Assembly: GCA_016199105.1 (NCBI GenBank)
Contig: JACQHI010000096.1
Span: 1-5,932, forward strand
DNA length: 5,932 nt
Direction of reading: 5' to 3'
Origin: Lentisphaerota bacterium
GTDB taxonomy: Bacteria; Verrucomicrobiota; Kiritimatiellia; JAAZAB01
A model generated the notes under the pieces. That model saw nothing but the letters and a program-made list of their open reading frames with translations, did not search any database and was not told where the DNA came from. Made by a program: the position numbers and the translations under genes. Of the stretch, positions 1 through 5,131 are shown in pieces. The stretch's first letter is position 1. Each line of letters begins with the position of its first letter.

Positions 1-713
1 CCGGCCCCGACGACGATGGCGGGGCGGCCCGCGAAAAGCCCGGCCAGGGTGGCGATGCCCGGGTGGGTCAGCAAATGGGGGAGGTTCTTGATGGTGTTGT
101 ATTGCCAGAGGGGCCCGCGATCCAGCAGGGTATTCAAGTTGAAGATGGTCAGATGCACGAGCTCCCTGATCTTTTTCAGCACGGAGGTGTAAAATTCGCC
201 GGCTTCGGGCGTGGTTTCCGGAACGTCGCAGAAGCAGACGTTGGGCGGACGCTGCATGTCCATCAGGCCGAAGAAACGGGCGTGGATATGCTCGCGGTCC
301 GTTCCGAGGGCGAGGACGATTTTGCCCTTTTGGACGGCGGTTTCCAACGGCCAGCTCCGGAAGAGTCCCGCGATCCGCGCGGCATCGTTTTCCAGCAACA
401 GGATCTTGCAGGAGTCCGGCAGGAGGCGGAGGAGGGCGTCCATTTCGTCCGGCTGTCCGCTGCCCAGGAGAATGACAATATCGATGGGGGAGTCGGAGGC
501 GTTGTTGGCGAGGAATCGGCGCACCCGGTCCTCCGCCTCGGGGCGGTCCGCCTGTCCGGCGGCTGACGGAGCGGATAGGCCGGTCCGGATGAATTCCGTC
601 GAGGCCGCGTCGGCGCCTTTCAGGCAGTCCAGCCGTTCTCGTAAGGGACGTTGGCCCGTCTCAACGGGACTCACAGCCTCAAGCGCAGTTGCCGTTTTGG
701 ACATATTCGACAT
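1..713 (-). CDS. Maf/DUF115-type motility accessory protein (flagellin glycosylation), 3' part missing
   Basis: The frame is open for 237 codons from an ATG at 713 to the left edge, so the 5' end is present and the C-terminal part is cut off. The first ~190 residues resemble the N-terminal domain of Maf flagellar accessory proteins. From about residue 193 the sequence reads NTLLDRGPLWQYNTIKNLPH, with W203 and N206 in the pattern typical of the DUF115 (Maf_flag10) core, and the window ends at AIVVGA, the start of the glycine-rich loop. Maf proteins act in the cytoplasm, transferring nonulosonic acids (pseudaminic or legionaminic type) to flagellin; that role here is family knowledge, not shown. 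The start is uncertain: ATG 713 and ATG 704 both overlap the upstream gene and neither has a clear Shine-Dalgarno; a GTG at 674 just after that gene's stop is a third option. Residues 14-25 are encoded by a dispersed palindrome. Family confidence is high. Confidence 0.85.
   Translation of the reverse strand, partial: MSNMSKTATALEAVSPVETGQRPLRERLDCLKGADAASTEFIRTGLSAPSAAGQADRPEAEDRVRRFLANNASDSPIDIVILLGSGQPDEMDALLRLLPDSCKILLLENDAARIAGLFRSWPLETAVQKGKIVLALGTDREHIHARFFGLMDMQRPPNVCFCDVPETTPEAGEFYTSVLKKIRELVHLTIFNLNTLLDRGPLWQYNTIKNLPHLLTHPGIATLAGLFAGRPAIVVGA
640..674. repeat. Palindromic repeat family B, copy 1 (inside the Maf 5' coding end)
   Basis: The plus strand reads GTAAGGGACGTTGGCCCG, then TCAACGGGACTCAC. 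Copies with the same ends (GTGAGGGACG ... GGGACTCACG) occur at 3541-3581 and 5225-5258. The central GTTGGCCC / AACGGGAC portion is partly self-complementary. This copy encodes residues 14-25 of the Maf protein in frame, or lies in its leader if translation starts further downstream. Confidence 0.7.
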
Positions 714-1134
714 AAATGTGTTCGCGTATGATGGGGATCAGTTCCTGGTAGCGTTGCAGGCTGTTCGGGAGGTCGGTCCGAAGTATCAGGGCCAGGCCGT
801 TCCAGTCCCCCGTGGTGATTTTTTCGGAGAGAGCGTTCAGGTTGTCGTGAAAGGCGTCCTGGACGCTTTTCAAGTTCCCCCCGGCGTCTCCCAGGCTGTC
901 TCGGTCCAGTTGGAACATGGTGATCAGTTCGAATTCGAACACGTCGAAATCGTGCAGGTTCTGGGCCAGCGAGGCGATGGCGGGGCCCGACCCGGCGAGG
1001 TTGGCTTCGAGCGCGTTCGCGCACGCGCGGCTTTGCTCGCACAACTCCTTAAGGCCCTGCGCGGTGCGGTCCAGCGCGTGCAGAGTGAGTTCTTCGAAGG
1101 TGTTGATGTCGCTGACGGTGCTGTCTGTGTTCAC
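679..1134 (-). CDS. Uncharacterised 151-aa protein of the flagellin operon, probably helical
   Basis: The frame opens at a GTG at 1134, preceded by a good Shine-Dalgarno (GGGAGAG, about 6 nt upstream), and gives 151 residues from MNTDSTVSDINTF to VQNGNCA. The frame is open far further upstream, but that part is antisense-like shadow over flagellin, so the GTG with its ribosome site is preferred. I do not recognise a named family. It has no signal peptide or membrane segment and looks entirely alpha-helical, with acidic leucine-rich stretches and a C-terminal segment (residues ~112-142, including LPNSLQRYQELIPIIREHI) that resembles small cytoplasmic helical proteins encoded near flagellins. 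It lies 98 nt after flagellin 1 and overlaps the Maf gene by 35 nt, implying translational coupling to Maf. A chaperone or accessory role in flagellin handling or modification is a guess from context. Confidence 0.75.
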   Translation of the reverse strand: MNTDSTVSDINTFEELTLHALDRTAQGLKELCEQSRACANALEANLAGSGPAIASLAQNLHDFDVFEFELITMFQLDRDSLGDAGGNLKSVQDAFHDNLNALSEKITTGDWNGLALILRTDLPNSLQRYQELIPIIREHIYVEYVQNGNCA

Positions 1135-1191
1135 GGCAGTCTCTCCCGGGTGTTGAGGTTTGTTAACGAGCTGTCTGCTCCATTTATCTTT

Positions 1192-1223
1192 GGGAGGGTC
1201 ACACTCCGTGTGGCCGGTCTCCC
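1192..1223 (-). terminator. Possible intercistronic hairpin downstream of flagellin 1
   Basis: On the minus strand just after the flagellin stop, GGGAG pairs with CTCCC. An inner stem GG-C-CACAC / GTGTG-A-CC closes on a GGA loop with one C-A mismatch. No T-tract follows, so it is not a canonical intrinsic terminator; it could be an RNA-stabilising or attenuating structure that leaves flagellin mRNA more abundant than the downstream genes. Confidence 0.3.
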
Positions 1224-1232
1224 GGAATCTTC

Positions 1233-2192
1233 TTACCGTTGGATCAGGCCCAGCACGCTGTTCGGCAGGGCGTTGGCCTGGGCCAACATGGACGTGCCGA
1301 GTTGCGTGAGAATCTGGTACTTGGACAACTGGGTGGATTCCCAGGCCACGTCCACGTCGCGGATGCGGCTTTCCGCGGCCCGGCTGTTTTCCTCGTAGTT
1401 CCGCAGGCCGGACAGCGTCTGGTTCATGCGGTTCATTTCGCCGCCGATAATGGCGCGCAGGGAGCTGATATAGTCGATGCCGAGGTTCAGCTTGTCCACC
1501 GCCGCCTGCGCGTAGCTCTGCACGGAAATGCTCAGTTGCGCGCCGCAGATGATGCTGGCCCACTTCACGCGGTAGAAGGTGGAGCCCAGGGCCGTCATGT
1601 TGACCGTGCCGTAACTGTATTTGGCGTAGGAGCCGATGATGGCGAAGTTGGAGTTCGTCAGATTCATGGTCTCTTCGGTGAAAATCTGGTTGCTGTCGGG
1701 GCCGATCTGGATGCTGATCTTGCCGCCTTGCACGCCGTCCTGCGTCAGCATCGCCACGCCGCTGCCGCCGCGGAAGAGGTACAGTCCGTTGAACTTGGCC
1801 GCCGCCGTCGCGCCGCTGGTGATGCGCTGGATTTCCTTCTGCATCTGCTCGAATTCGCGCTGCAGATTGTTGCGGTCCACCGTGGCCTTGGTGCTGTCGT
1901 TGGCCATGATGGACAGCTCCGCCATGCGCCCCAGGATGTCCTGGATCTTCTGGGCCCAGGAATCGGCGGTTTGCAGAAAGTTGACGTTGTTTTCGATGTT
2001 CAGCGCGGCGACCGACGAGTTCCGGTATTGCGCGCGCAGCCGTTCGCTCATGGCCAGACCCGCCGGATCGTCGCCGGCCTGGGCGATGCGCGTCCCGGAG
2101 GACAGCTTGCTCATGGATTGGCGAAGACTGGTGACGTTGGAGTTGTAACTCTTCCACACGGCATATGCGGACACGTTGTTGAATACTTGCAT
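1233..2192 (-). CDS. fliC: Flagellin (filament subunit), full length
   Basis: This 319-aa protein is the structural subunit of the flagellar filament, exported by the flagellar type III system. The conserved N-terminal D0/D1 region spans about residues 1-130 (SGTRIAQAGDDPAGLAMSER near 32-51, ALNIENNVNFLQTAD near 63-77). The conserved C-terminal D1/D0 region runs from about 220 to the end, with a RIRDVDVAWE motif near 276-285 and QANALPNSVLGLIQR at the terminus. The variable middle (~135-215) is short, so the subunit is compact, like Bacillus Hag. One cysteine (C216) is present, which is uncommon in flagellins. The ATG at 2192 has a strong Shine-Dalgarno, and the gene begins 18 nt after csrA. 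The first 84 residues match flagellin 2 at about 57 positions by hand count. CsrA/FliW control is expected from the gene order. Confidence 0.96.
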   Translation of the reverse strand: MQVFNNVSAYAVWKSYNSNVTSLRQSMSKLSSGTRIAQAGDDPAGLAMSERLRAQYRNSSVAALNIENNVNFLQTADSWAQKIQDILGRMAELSIMANDSTKATVDRNNLQREFEQMQKEIQRITSGATAAAKFNGLYLFRGGSGVAMLTQDGVQGGKISIQIGPDSNQIFTEETMNLTNSNFAIIGSYAKYSYGTVNMTALGSTFYRVKWASIICGAQLSISVQSYAQAAVDKLNLGIDYISSLRAIIGGEMNRMNQTLSGLRNYEENSRAAESRIRDVDVAWESTQLSKYQILTQLGTSMLAQANALPNSVLGLIQR

Positions 2193-2210
2193 GGTCGTTC
2201 CTCCCCGATG
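2193..2210 (-). promoter_or_regulatory. Flagellin 1 ribosome-binding site with overlapping GGA motifs
   Basis: The 18-nt gap between csrA and flagellin 1 contains GGGGAGGAAC (minus strand, complement of about 2197-2206), a strong Shine-Dalgarno about 7 nt from the ATG. It contains two GGA triplets, the core CsrA recognises, so CsrA could occlude the site as at B. subtilis hag. No wider match to the CsrA consensus is seen. Confidence 0.5.
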
Positions 2211-2477
2211 TTAGCCTTGCGCGGTTTGTGCGGCCCCTTTCAGGAGCGGTCGGCCCAGGGACGCGAAGAGTCGCTTCACGTCGTCCACGCCGCCCCGGCT
2301 CACGGCCGCCTTGTTTTCCTGTTGTATGGCGTCATACACTTCTTTCCGATGGATGCTGATCTCGCGGGGCGCCGAGAAACCCAGACTCACCTGGTCGCCC
2401 CTGACGTTCAACACCTTGATCTCGATGGCGTTGCCGACCATCACGCTTTCCTCGGACTTCCGTGTCAGTACCAACAT
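2211..2477 (-). CDS. csrA: CsrA, carbon storage/flagellin translational regulator
   Basis: The 88-aa protein starts MLVLTRKSEESVMVGNAIEI, the classic CsrA N-terminus, and continues through GDQVSLGFSAPREISIHRKE. CsrA is a small dimeric RNA-binding protein that recognises GGA motifs in mRNA leaders and represses translation. L4 and R44 (IHRKE), important for RNA binding, are in place. N55 is also present at the position reported as needed for FliW antagonism in B. subtilis. The tail from about residue 60 to 88 is longer than the ~61-residue enterobacterial form. The frame extends 36 codons upstream, but ATG 2477 is chosen because it gives the canonical N-terminus and follows AAGGAAGG at a suitable distance; the upstream part is repeat DNA. 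It is placed between fliW and flagellin, as expected for the FliW-CsrA-flagellin feedback circuit. Confidence 0.96.
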   Translation of the reverse strand: MLVLTRKSEESVMVGNAIEIKVLNVRGDQVSLGFSAPREISIHRKEVYDAIQQENKAAVSRGGVDDVKRLFASLGRPLLKGAAQTAQG

Positions 2478-2501
2478 GGGGTCGCCTTCCTTGGCTTTGT
2501 A

Positions 2502-2543
2502 ATTTTGGATTTTCGATTTTGAATTTTGGATTCTGGATTTTTC
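2502..2543. repeat. AT-rich 7-bp tandem repeat between fliW and csrA
   Basis: Six consecutive heptamers in exact register: ATTTTGG, ATTTTCG, ATTTTGA, ATTTTGG, ATTCTGG, ATTTTTC on the plus strand. It lies in the 79-nt gap between fliW and csrA, about 25 nt upstream of the csrA start, so on the transcript it is an A-rich leader segment. Its composition contrasts sharply with the GC-rich surroundings. Function unknown; it could keep the csrA leader unstructured. Confidence 0.8.
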
Positions 2544-2556
2544 CGGAACTCGGATT

Positions 2557-3123
2557 TCACCCGGCGGTTGCCGGACCGCTCTCATCCCTTGCCTTTACAG
2601 CTTCGCATTCAGGTTTCAGGTTTCCGCCCTCATCCCTTGCCGTTGAGGCGGCCATCCGGTCGAGCGCATCCCAGATGCGGTAACGAACCGGATAATGCTG
2701 CCCATCGCAAATGATCTGTTTGCCGACACAACTCTGAATGTTGATCACCAGCGGCGCCTGCAGATTGGTCGTGGTTTCCGTCATGGCATGCCGCACGGTG
2801 ACGATGGTCAGGAGCAAGGCGTCCTCCGGCCGTTTCAGGTTGAGAAAGCTCAGGTCCGACGCGCCGAGGGACGGTTTGTAGTCCGGGCAAACCAGGAAAG
2901 GATCGATACAGACGAACGCCAAGTCCGCGGGCGCGATGGCCTGCATGAAGATGAACGGCTGGGTGTTGGGGGGCAGAAGGAAGACGAATTCCTTCACGTG
3001 CTCGAAAGCCGGTAACCCCTGGGGAAAATGAAAGATGTTCTCGGATTTGATGGGAAGAGAAACCAGCCGCTGATACGGCTGAACCTCAAGCGAACCCGAT
3101 TTGGCTTTGTTTGACATATTCAT
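2557..3123 (-). CDS. fliW: FliW, flagellar assembly factor and CsrA antagonist
   Basis: FliW binds either free flagellin or CsrA; when flagellin is exported, FliW sequesters CsrA and flagellin translation resumes. The FliW core covers about residues 28-150: FHFPQGLPAFEH near 31-42, LAFVCIDPFLVCPDYKP near 68-84, a LTIVTV strand near 105-110, NLQAPLVINIQ near 120-130, then GKQIICDGQHYPVRY near 134-148. The open frame extends to 3273, but ATG 3123 is preferred: it follows a GGAAAGG-like ribosome site, and upstream codons lie in dispersed repeats. ATG 3117 is an in-frame alternative. At 188 aa it exceeds the usual ~140-150 aa. The excess is an N-terminal extension of about 25 residues and a C-terminal tail (159-181) encoded by two copies of a dispersed repeat. 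It precedes csrA and flagellin in one apparent operon. Confidence 0.93.
   Translation of the reverse strand: MNMSNKAKSGSLEVQPYQRLVSLPIKSENIFHFPQGLPAFEHVKEFVFLLPPNTQPFIFMQAIAPADLAFVCIDPFLVCPDYKPSLGASDLSFLNLKRPEDALLLTIVTVRHAMTETTTNLQAPLVINIQSCVGKQIICDGQHYPVRYRIWDALDRMAASTARDEGGNLKPECEAVKARDESGPATAG
2581..2648. repeat. Dispersed repeat family A, two adjacent copies within the 3' end of fliW
   Basis: The core CTCATCCCTTGCC appears at 2581-2593 (followed by TTTACAG) and again at 2629-2641, the second preceded by AGGTTTCAGGTTTCCGCC. The same unit occurs inverted at 3221-3261 and in plus orientation at 3651-3675 and 3815-3846. The consensus is roughly TTTCAGGTTTCA, N, CCCTCATCCCTTGCCTTT. Read on the minus strand in frame it codes ARDEGGNLKPE and AVKARDE, the tail of FliW. 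Confidence 0.85.
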
Positions 3124-3154
3124 GACCGGCCTTTCCGCCTTTGATGTTTGAACA

Positions 3155-3177
3155 GATCCCGCGACACGCTGGACAAG
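3155..3177. repeat. GGACAAG repeat family C, copy 1
   Basis: GATCCCGCGACACGCTGGAC followed by AAG. Near-identical 23-nt units are at 5127-5149 and, inverted, at 5166-5188; a related unit is at 3352-3373. The copies vary only at the four to five bases after GATCCCGC. This copy lies in the leader of fliW. Confidence 0.75.
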
Positions 3178-3220
3178 AAAAACACACTTCCCCGAGTAGC
3201 ACGCCCTATGCCACGGAAGG

Positions 3221-3261
3221 CCGTAAAGGCAAGGGATGAGGGCTGAAACCTGAAACCTGAA
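3221..3261. repeat. Dispersed repeat family A, inverted copy upstream of fliW
   Basis: Reads CCGTAAAGGCAAGGGATGAG then GGCTGAAACCTGAAACCTGAA, the reverse complement of the unit at 2608-2648 with one or two changes. With the copies at 2581-2648 it brackets fliW in inverted orientation. Confidence 0.85.
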
Positions 3262-3303
3262 TATGGATGCCAAAAAATGAAACTACCCGTCATGGTTCGA
3301 TTC

Positions 3304-3387
3304 CCTGCCCGCAATGCTGCATAGCGCTGCAGGCGGGTCCTGCTTCAGCCCTTCCCGCGAAGCGCTGGACAAGGATAGCAGGAGTCC
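3304..3387. repeat. Composite GC-rich palindrome containing family C copy 2
   Basis: A left element runs CCTGCCCGC ... GCAGGCGGG (3304-3337), with CCCGC pairing with GCGGG. TCCTGCT (3338-3344) is then complementary to AGCAGGA (3378-3384). Inside the second hairpin lies TTCCCGCGAAGCGCTGGACA followed by AG (3352-3373), a member of the GGACAAG family. Confidence 0.6.
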
Positions 3388-3420
3388 GTGCCACAGCCAT
3401 GAAAGAGATAAATGCCATAT

Positions 3421-3482
3421 ATGGGAGAGGCAAAGATAAAGAATAAGGTAAAGACGAAGATGAAGATAAAGACGAAAGGATG
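3421..3482. repeat. Purine-rich low-complexity tract
   Basis: An almost pyrimidine-free plus strand built of variants of AAAGATAAAG, AAAGACGAAG and GAAGATAAAG. It is not codon-like in any convincing frame and has no start with a ribosome site. It could form an unusual DNA structure or be a degenerate microsatellite. Confidence 0.55.
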
Positions 3483-3540
3483 AACCGCCCCTAATCTACA
3501 CCAATGTGGGCAAATTTTTCCCGGTCTGTCCGCTTTCCCA

Positions 3541-3581
3541 TGAGGGACGGTGGCCTCGATCAGGATCGGGGACTCACGTCC
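3541..3581. repeat. Palindromic repeat family B, copy 2
   Basis: TGAGGGACGGTGGCC, then CGGGGACTCACGTCC across a short central stretch. It shares both ends with copies 640-674 and 5225-5258; the centre is divergent (CTCGATCAGGATCG). Confidence 0.65.
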
Positions 3582-3625
3582 TCTGTCGGCAATTTATGCA
3601 GGGGGGGTGCTAACGATAAGCTCGA

Positions 3626-3649
3626 TCCCGATCACGAAGCGCATCGGGA
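3626..3649. repeat. Small hairpin TCCCGAT / ATCGGGA
   Basis: Perfect 7-bp inverted repeat with a 10-nt loop (CACGAAGCGC). It immediately precedes a family A copy at 3651-3675. Confidence 0.45.
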
Positions 3650-3650
3650 C

Positions 3651-3675
3651 GCCCTCATCCCTTGCTCTTGAGGCG
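3651..3675. repeat. Dispersed repeat family A, partial copy
   Basis: GCCCTCATCCCTTGCTCTTG then AGGCG. It lacks the AGGTTTC half. It abuts the left end of the long palindrome starting at 3674. Confidence 0.65.
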
Positions 3676-3797
3676 CTTGCAAAACCCCAGACGGCTCGCC
3701 GGAGCCTCGCCCTCCATGTTGCCAAACACGCGGTTTTCCAGGCGTTTGGAGGGCGAGCGTCTACGCGAGCCGTACCCGCAGGGGGGGTTTGCAAGCG
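3674..3797. repeat. 124-bp nested imperfect palindrome (MITE- or REP-like)
   Basis: The outer arms are CGCTTGCAAAACCCC (3674-3688) and GGGGTTTGCAAGCG (3784-3797). The inner arms are GGCTCGCC ... CTCGCCCTCCA (3693-3716) and TGGAGGGCGAGCG ... GCGAGCC (3747-3771). A further partial pairing (CCAAAC...GC with GCGTTTGG) lies near the centre. The whole unit can fold into a long cruciform or RNA hairpin. No open frame, transposase or target duplication is visible. It lies just past the glycosyltransferase stop and could stabilise or end that transcript. Confidence 0.75.
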
Positions 3798-3814
3798 TCT
3801 CTCTTCTTTGTCAA

Positions 3815-3846
3815 TTTCAGGTTTCATCCCTCATCCCTTGCCTTTC
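3815..3846. repeat. Dispersed repeat family A, copy at the glycosyltransferase 3' flank
   Basis: TTTCAGGTTTCATCCCTCAT then CCCTTGCCTTTC. A degenerate inverted match (GAAAGCAAGCAGGGATGAAG, 3856-3875) falls in the last codons of the glycosyltransferase, so the pair can form an imperfect hairpin across the stop codon. Confidence 0.75.
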
Positions 3847-3849
3847 GGG

Positions 3850-5046
3850 TCAGGGGAAAGCAAGCAGGGATGAAGCTAGAGTTAAGGTTTGTGAACCCAA
3901 TCCGGCTGCGGTCAGACGTTCGGCCCAGCGGCGGTTTTCAGCCAAAGAACCGGTCCCAGTCAGGAAAATCTCGTTTTGTCCCAACAGTACAGCGGGGGCT
4001 ACGTCCCCGCTCGTTTTACACATCGGGACGAATTCGCCTGTCCGGACGGGGACCCCCCGTATGGTTTGGCCGGCCCAGCAGGTGTTTTCATCCCAGAATT
4101 CGGATAATTCGATCCCATGGCGTCGTAGAACTTTAATCCATAAGGACGGATATTTCCCCACCCCGCAGAGGATTACGCGCGGACTGTTGAACCGTGCCCA
4201 AATCTCTTCACACATCCGATTCAGGGGCTCGATCAAAACCGCCTCCTTGAATACGGGCTCGGGCAGGGGGCGGCGTCGAAGCAGTCCGCTGACCAGCGAA
4301 AACAACGCCGATCGACAACCCCGGCGAAATCCCGCGCCGGCGTTTTCCTTTTGCCCGACCCGCCTGTAGTAGGCGAAAACATCCGATAAAGCCGAAGCGC
4401 AGGCGGCCAGGGGGAAATAGGTCGCCACCAGACGGGCATTGTTGCGAACCAGCATGTGGAGTATCCGGTTCAGGTCGCGGCCGCCGGCGTCACGGGCATG
4501 AAGAACGTGCCCTGTACGGCAGAAAATGGTTTTGAAGCCCGCGGCGTACAGGCGAAACGCCACGTCATATTCCTCGCCATAATACAGGTAATTCGCGGGA
4601 TAACCGCCGATGAAACGAAGGGCGTCCCGCCGGAATCCGCACGCGCATCCATGAAAAATCGTCGGCAGAAGACAGGCTTCTTCCTGACCCTGACTGTTGA
4701 CGATGCGGAACGTCATGGCGCCGGCCTGCGGGTGCGACCGAAAGCCCTGCAATAGGGCCGGAATCTGCTCTTTTCCGATGGCGGCGTCGTCATCCAGCAT
4801 CAGCGCCAGCTCGCCGCGGGCCTCCCGTAAGCCTTCGTTCCGGGCCTCCGCCCCGAGATTGGCGGGCATGGCCAGTACCCGGCAGGGGATGTCGGCGACG
4901 GTATCGGGGAACGAAAGCGGCGTCGTTCCATTGTTGACCACGATGAGCTCGCTGGCCGTTCCATGCAGCAGCTCCGCCGTGTGCCGGACCGTGTCCCGGC
5001 AGCGGGCCGGCCGATCGCAGGTCAGGATAATCGCGCTGATGTCCAT
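3850..5046 (-). CDS. GT2-family glycosyltransferase with C-terminal Rossmann-like domain
   Basis: The 398-aa protein has a GT-A/GT2 transferase domain over roughly residues 1-200. MDISAIILTCDRPARC is the donor-binding start, VVNNG lies at 36-40, NLGAEARNEGLREARGEL at 63-80, and LMLDDDAAIG carries the metal-binding DDD (85-87). YYGEEYDVAFRL (155-166) is the likely catalytic acidic motif, with GHVLH after it. No signal peptide is evident; I expect a cytosolic enzyme. From about residue 288 a second domain (VILCGVGKYPSLW ... SEFWDEN ... IRGVPV) resembles the nucleotide-binding Rossmann-like domain seen in PglD-type proteins. ATG 5046 follows AGGAAAG; the 66 upstream in-frame codons lie in repeats. 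Lying between two flagellin genes and near a Maf gene, it is probably a flagellin or surface glycan transferase. Substrate unknown. Residues 346-352 are encoded by a perfect palindrome. Confidence 0.88.
   Translation of the reverse strand: MDISAIILTCDRPARCRDTVRHTAELLHGTASELIVVNNGTTPLSFPDTVADIPCRVLAMPANLGAEARNEGLREARGELALMLDDDAAIGKEQIPALLQGFRSHPQAGAMTFRIVNSQGQEEACLLPTIFHGCACGFRRDALRFIGGYPANYLYYGEEYDVAFRLYAAGFKTIFCRTGHVLHARDAGGRDLNRILHMLVRNNARLVATYFPLAACASALSDVFAYYRRVGQKENAGAGFRRGCRSALFSLVSGLLRRRPLPEPVFKEAVLIEPLNRMCEEIWARFNSPRVILCGVGKYPSLWIKVLRRHGIELSEFWDENTCWAGQTIRGVPVRTGEFVPMCKTSGDVAPAVLLGQNEIFLTGTGSLAENRRWAERLTAAGLGSQTLTLASSLLAFP
3991..4011. repeat. Palindrome inside the glycosyltransferase reading frame
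   Basis: AGCGGGG (3991-3997) and CCCCGCT (4005-4011) form a perfect 7-bp inverted repeat around GCTACGT. In the gene's frame it is exactly seven codons (SGDVAPA, residues 346-352). It looks like the intergenic GC-rich palindromes, but no second copy is in this window. Confidence 0.5.
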
Positions 5047-5077
5047 TCGCTTTCTTTCCTGTTTCGCGTTGAATGGT

Positions 5078-5106
5078 AGCGTATCTCTCAAGAAGAGCGA
5101 AGTCAA
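5078..5106 (-). promoter_or_regulatory. Possible sigma-70 promoter of the glycosyltransferase gene
   Basis: On the minus strand, TTGACT (complement of 5101-5106) and TACGCT (complement of 5078-5083) are separated by exactly 17 nt, about 30 nt upstream of the ATG at 5046. The -35 matches 5 of 6 consensus bases but the -10 only 3 of 6, and the -35 overlaps a short direct repeat, so the call is weak. Confidence 0.3.
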
Positions 5107-5131
5107 TGGACGATCAGTCAATGGATGATCC
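5102..5131. repeat. 15-bp direct repeat
   Basis: GTCAATGGACGATCA is followed directly by GTCAATGGATGATCC (two changes in 15). Confidence 0.6.

Larger units (their letters stand above)
3124..3849. other. Gene-free stretch made of repeats
   Basis: Between the fliW start and the glycosyltransferase stop I find no convincing coding sequence; short open frames here consist of translated repeats. Contents from left to right: GGACAAG repeat (3155-3177), family A copy (3221-3261), a GC-rich palindrome containing another GGACAAG copy (3304-3387), a purine-rich tract (3421-3482), family B copy (3541-3581), a TCCCGAT / ATCGGGA hairpin (3626-3649), family A copy (3651-3675), a 124-bp palindrome (3674-3797) and a last family A copy (3815-3846). 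No clear sigma-70 or sigma-28 promoter for the fliW operon could be picked out. Confidence 0.7.

Noticed and set aside
63..1398. Overlapping plus-strand open frames over the Maf and small-protein genes
   Set aside because: They are the complement of genes with recognisable motifs, and high GC content keeps these frames open by chance.
1135..2157. Upstream extension of the small helical protein frame across flagellin 1
   Set aside because: The translation there is arginine-, histidine- and glutamine-rich shadow of the flagellin frame. The real start is the GTG at 1134 with its own Shine-Dalgarno.
1239..2522. 427-codon plus-strand open frame
   Set aside because: It is antisense to flagellin 1 and csrA, which have unmistakable protein motifs and ribosome sites. 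The plus-strand translation is low-complexity (rich in H, V, G and A) with no family resemblance.
3421..3482. Short lysine/glutamate-rich coding sequence
   Set aside because: The composition results from the purine tract. There is no ribosome site and no codon structure.
3594..3873. Small open frames on both strands across the 3674-3797 palindrome
   Set aside because: Their translations are of the palindrome and dispersed repeats, with no similarity to any family I know.
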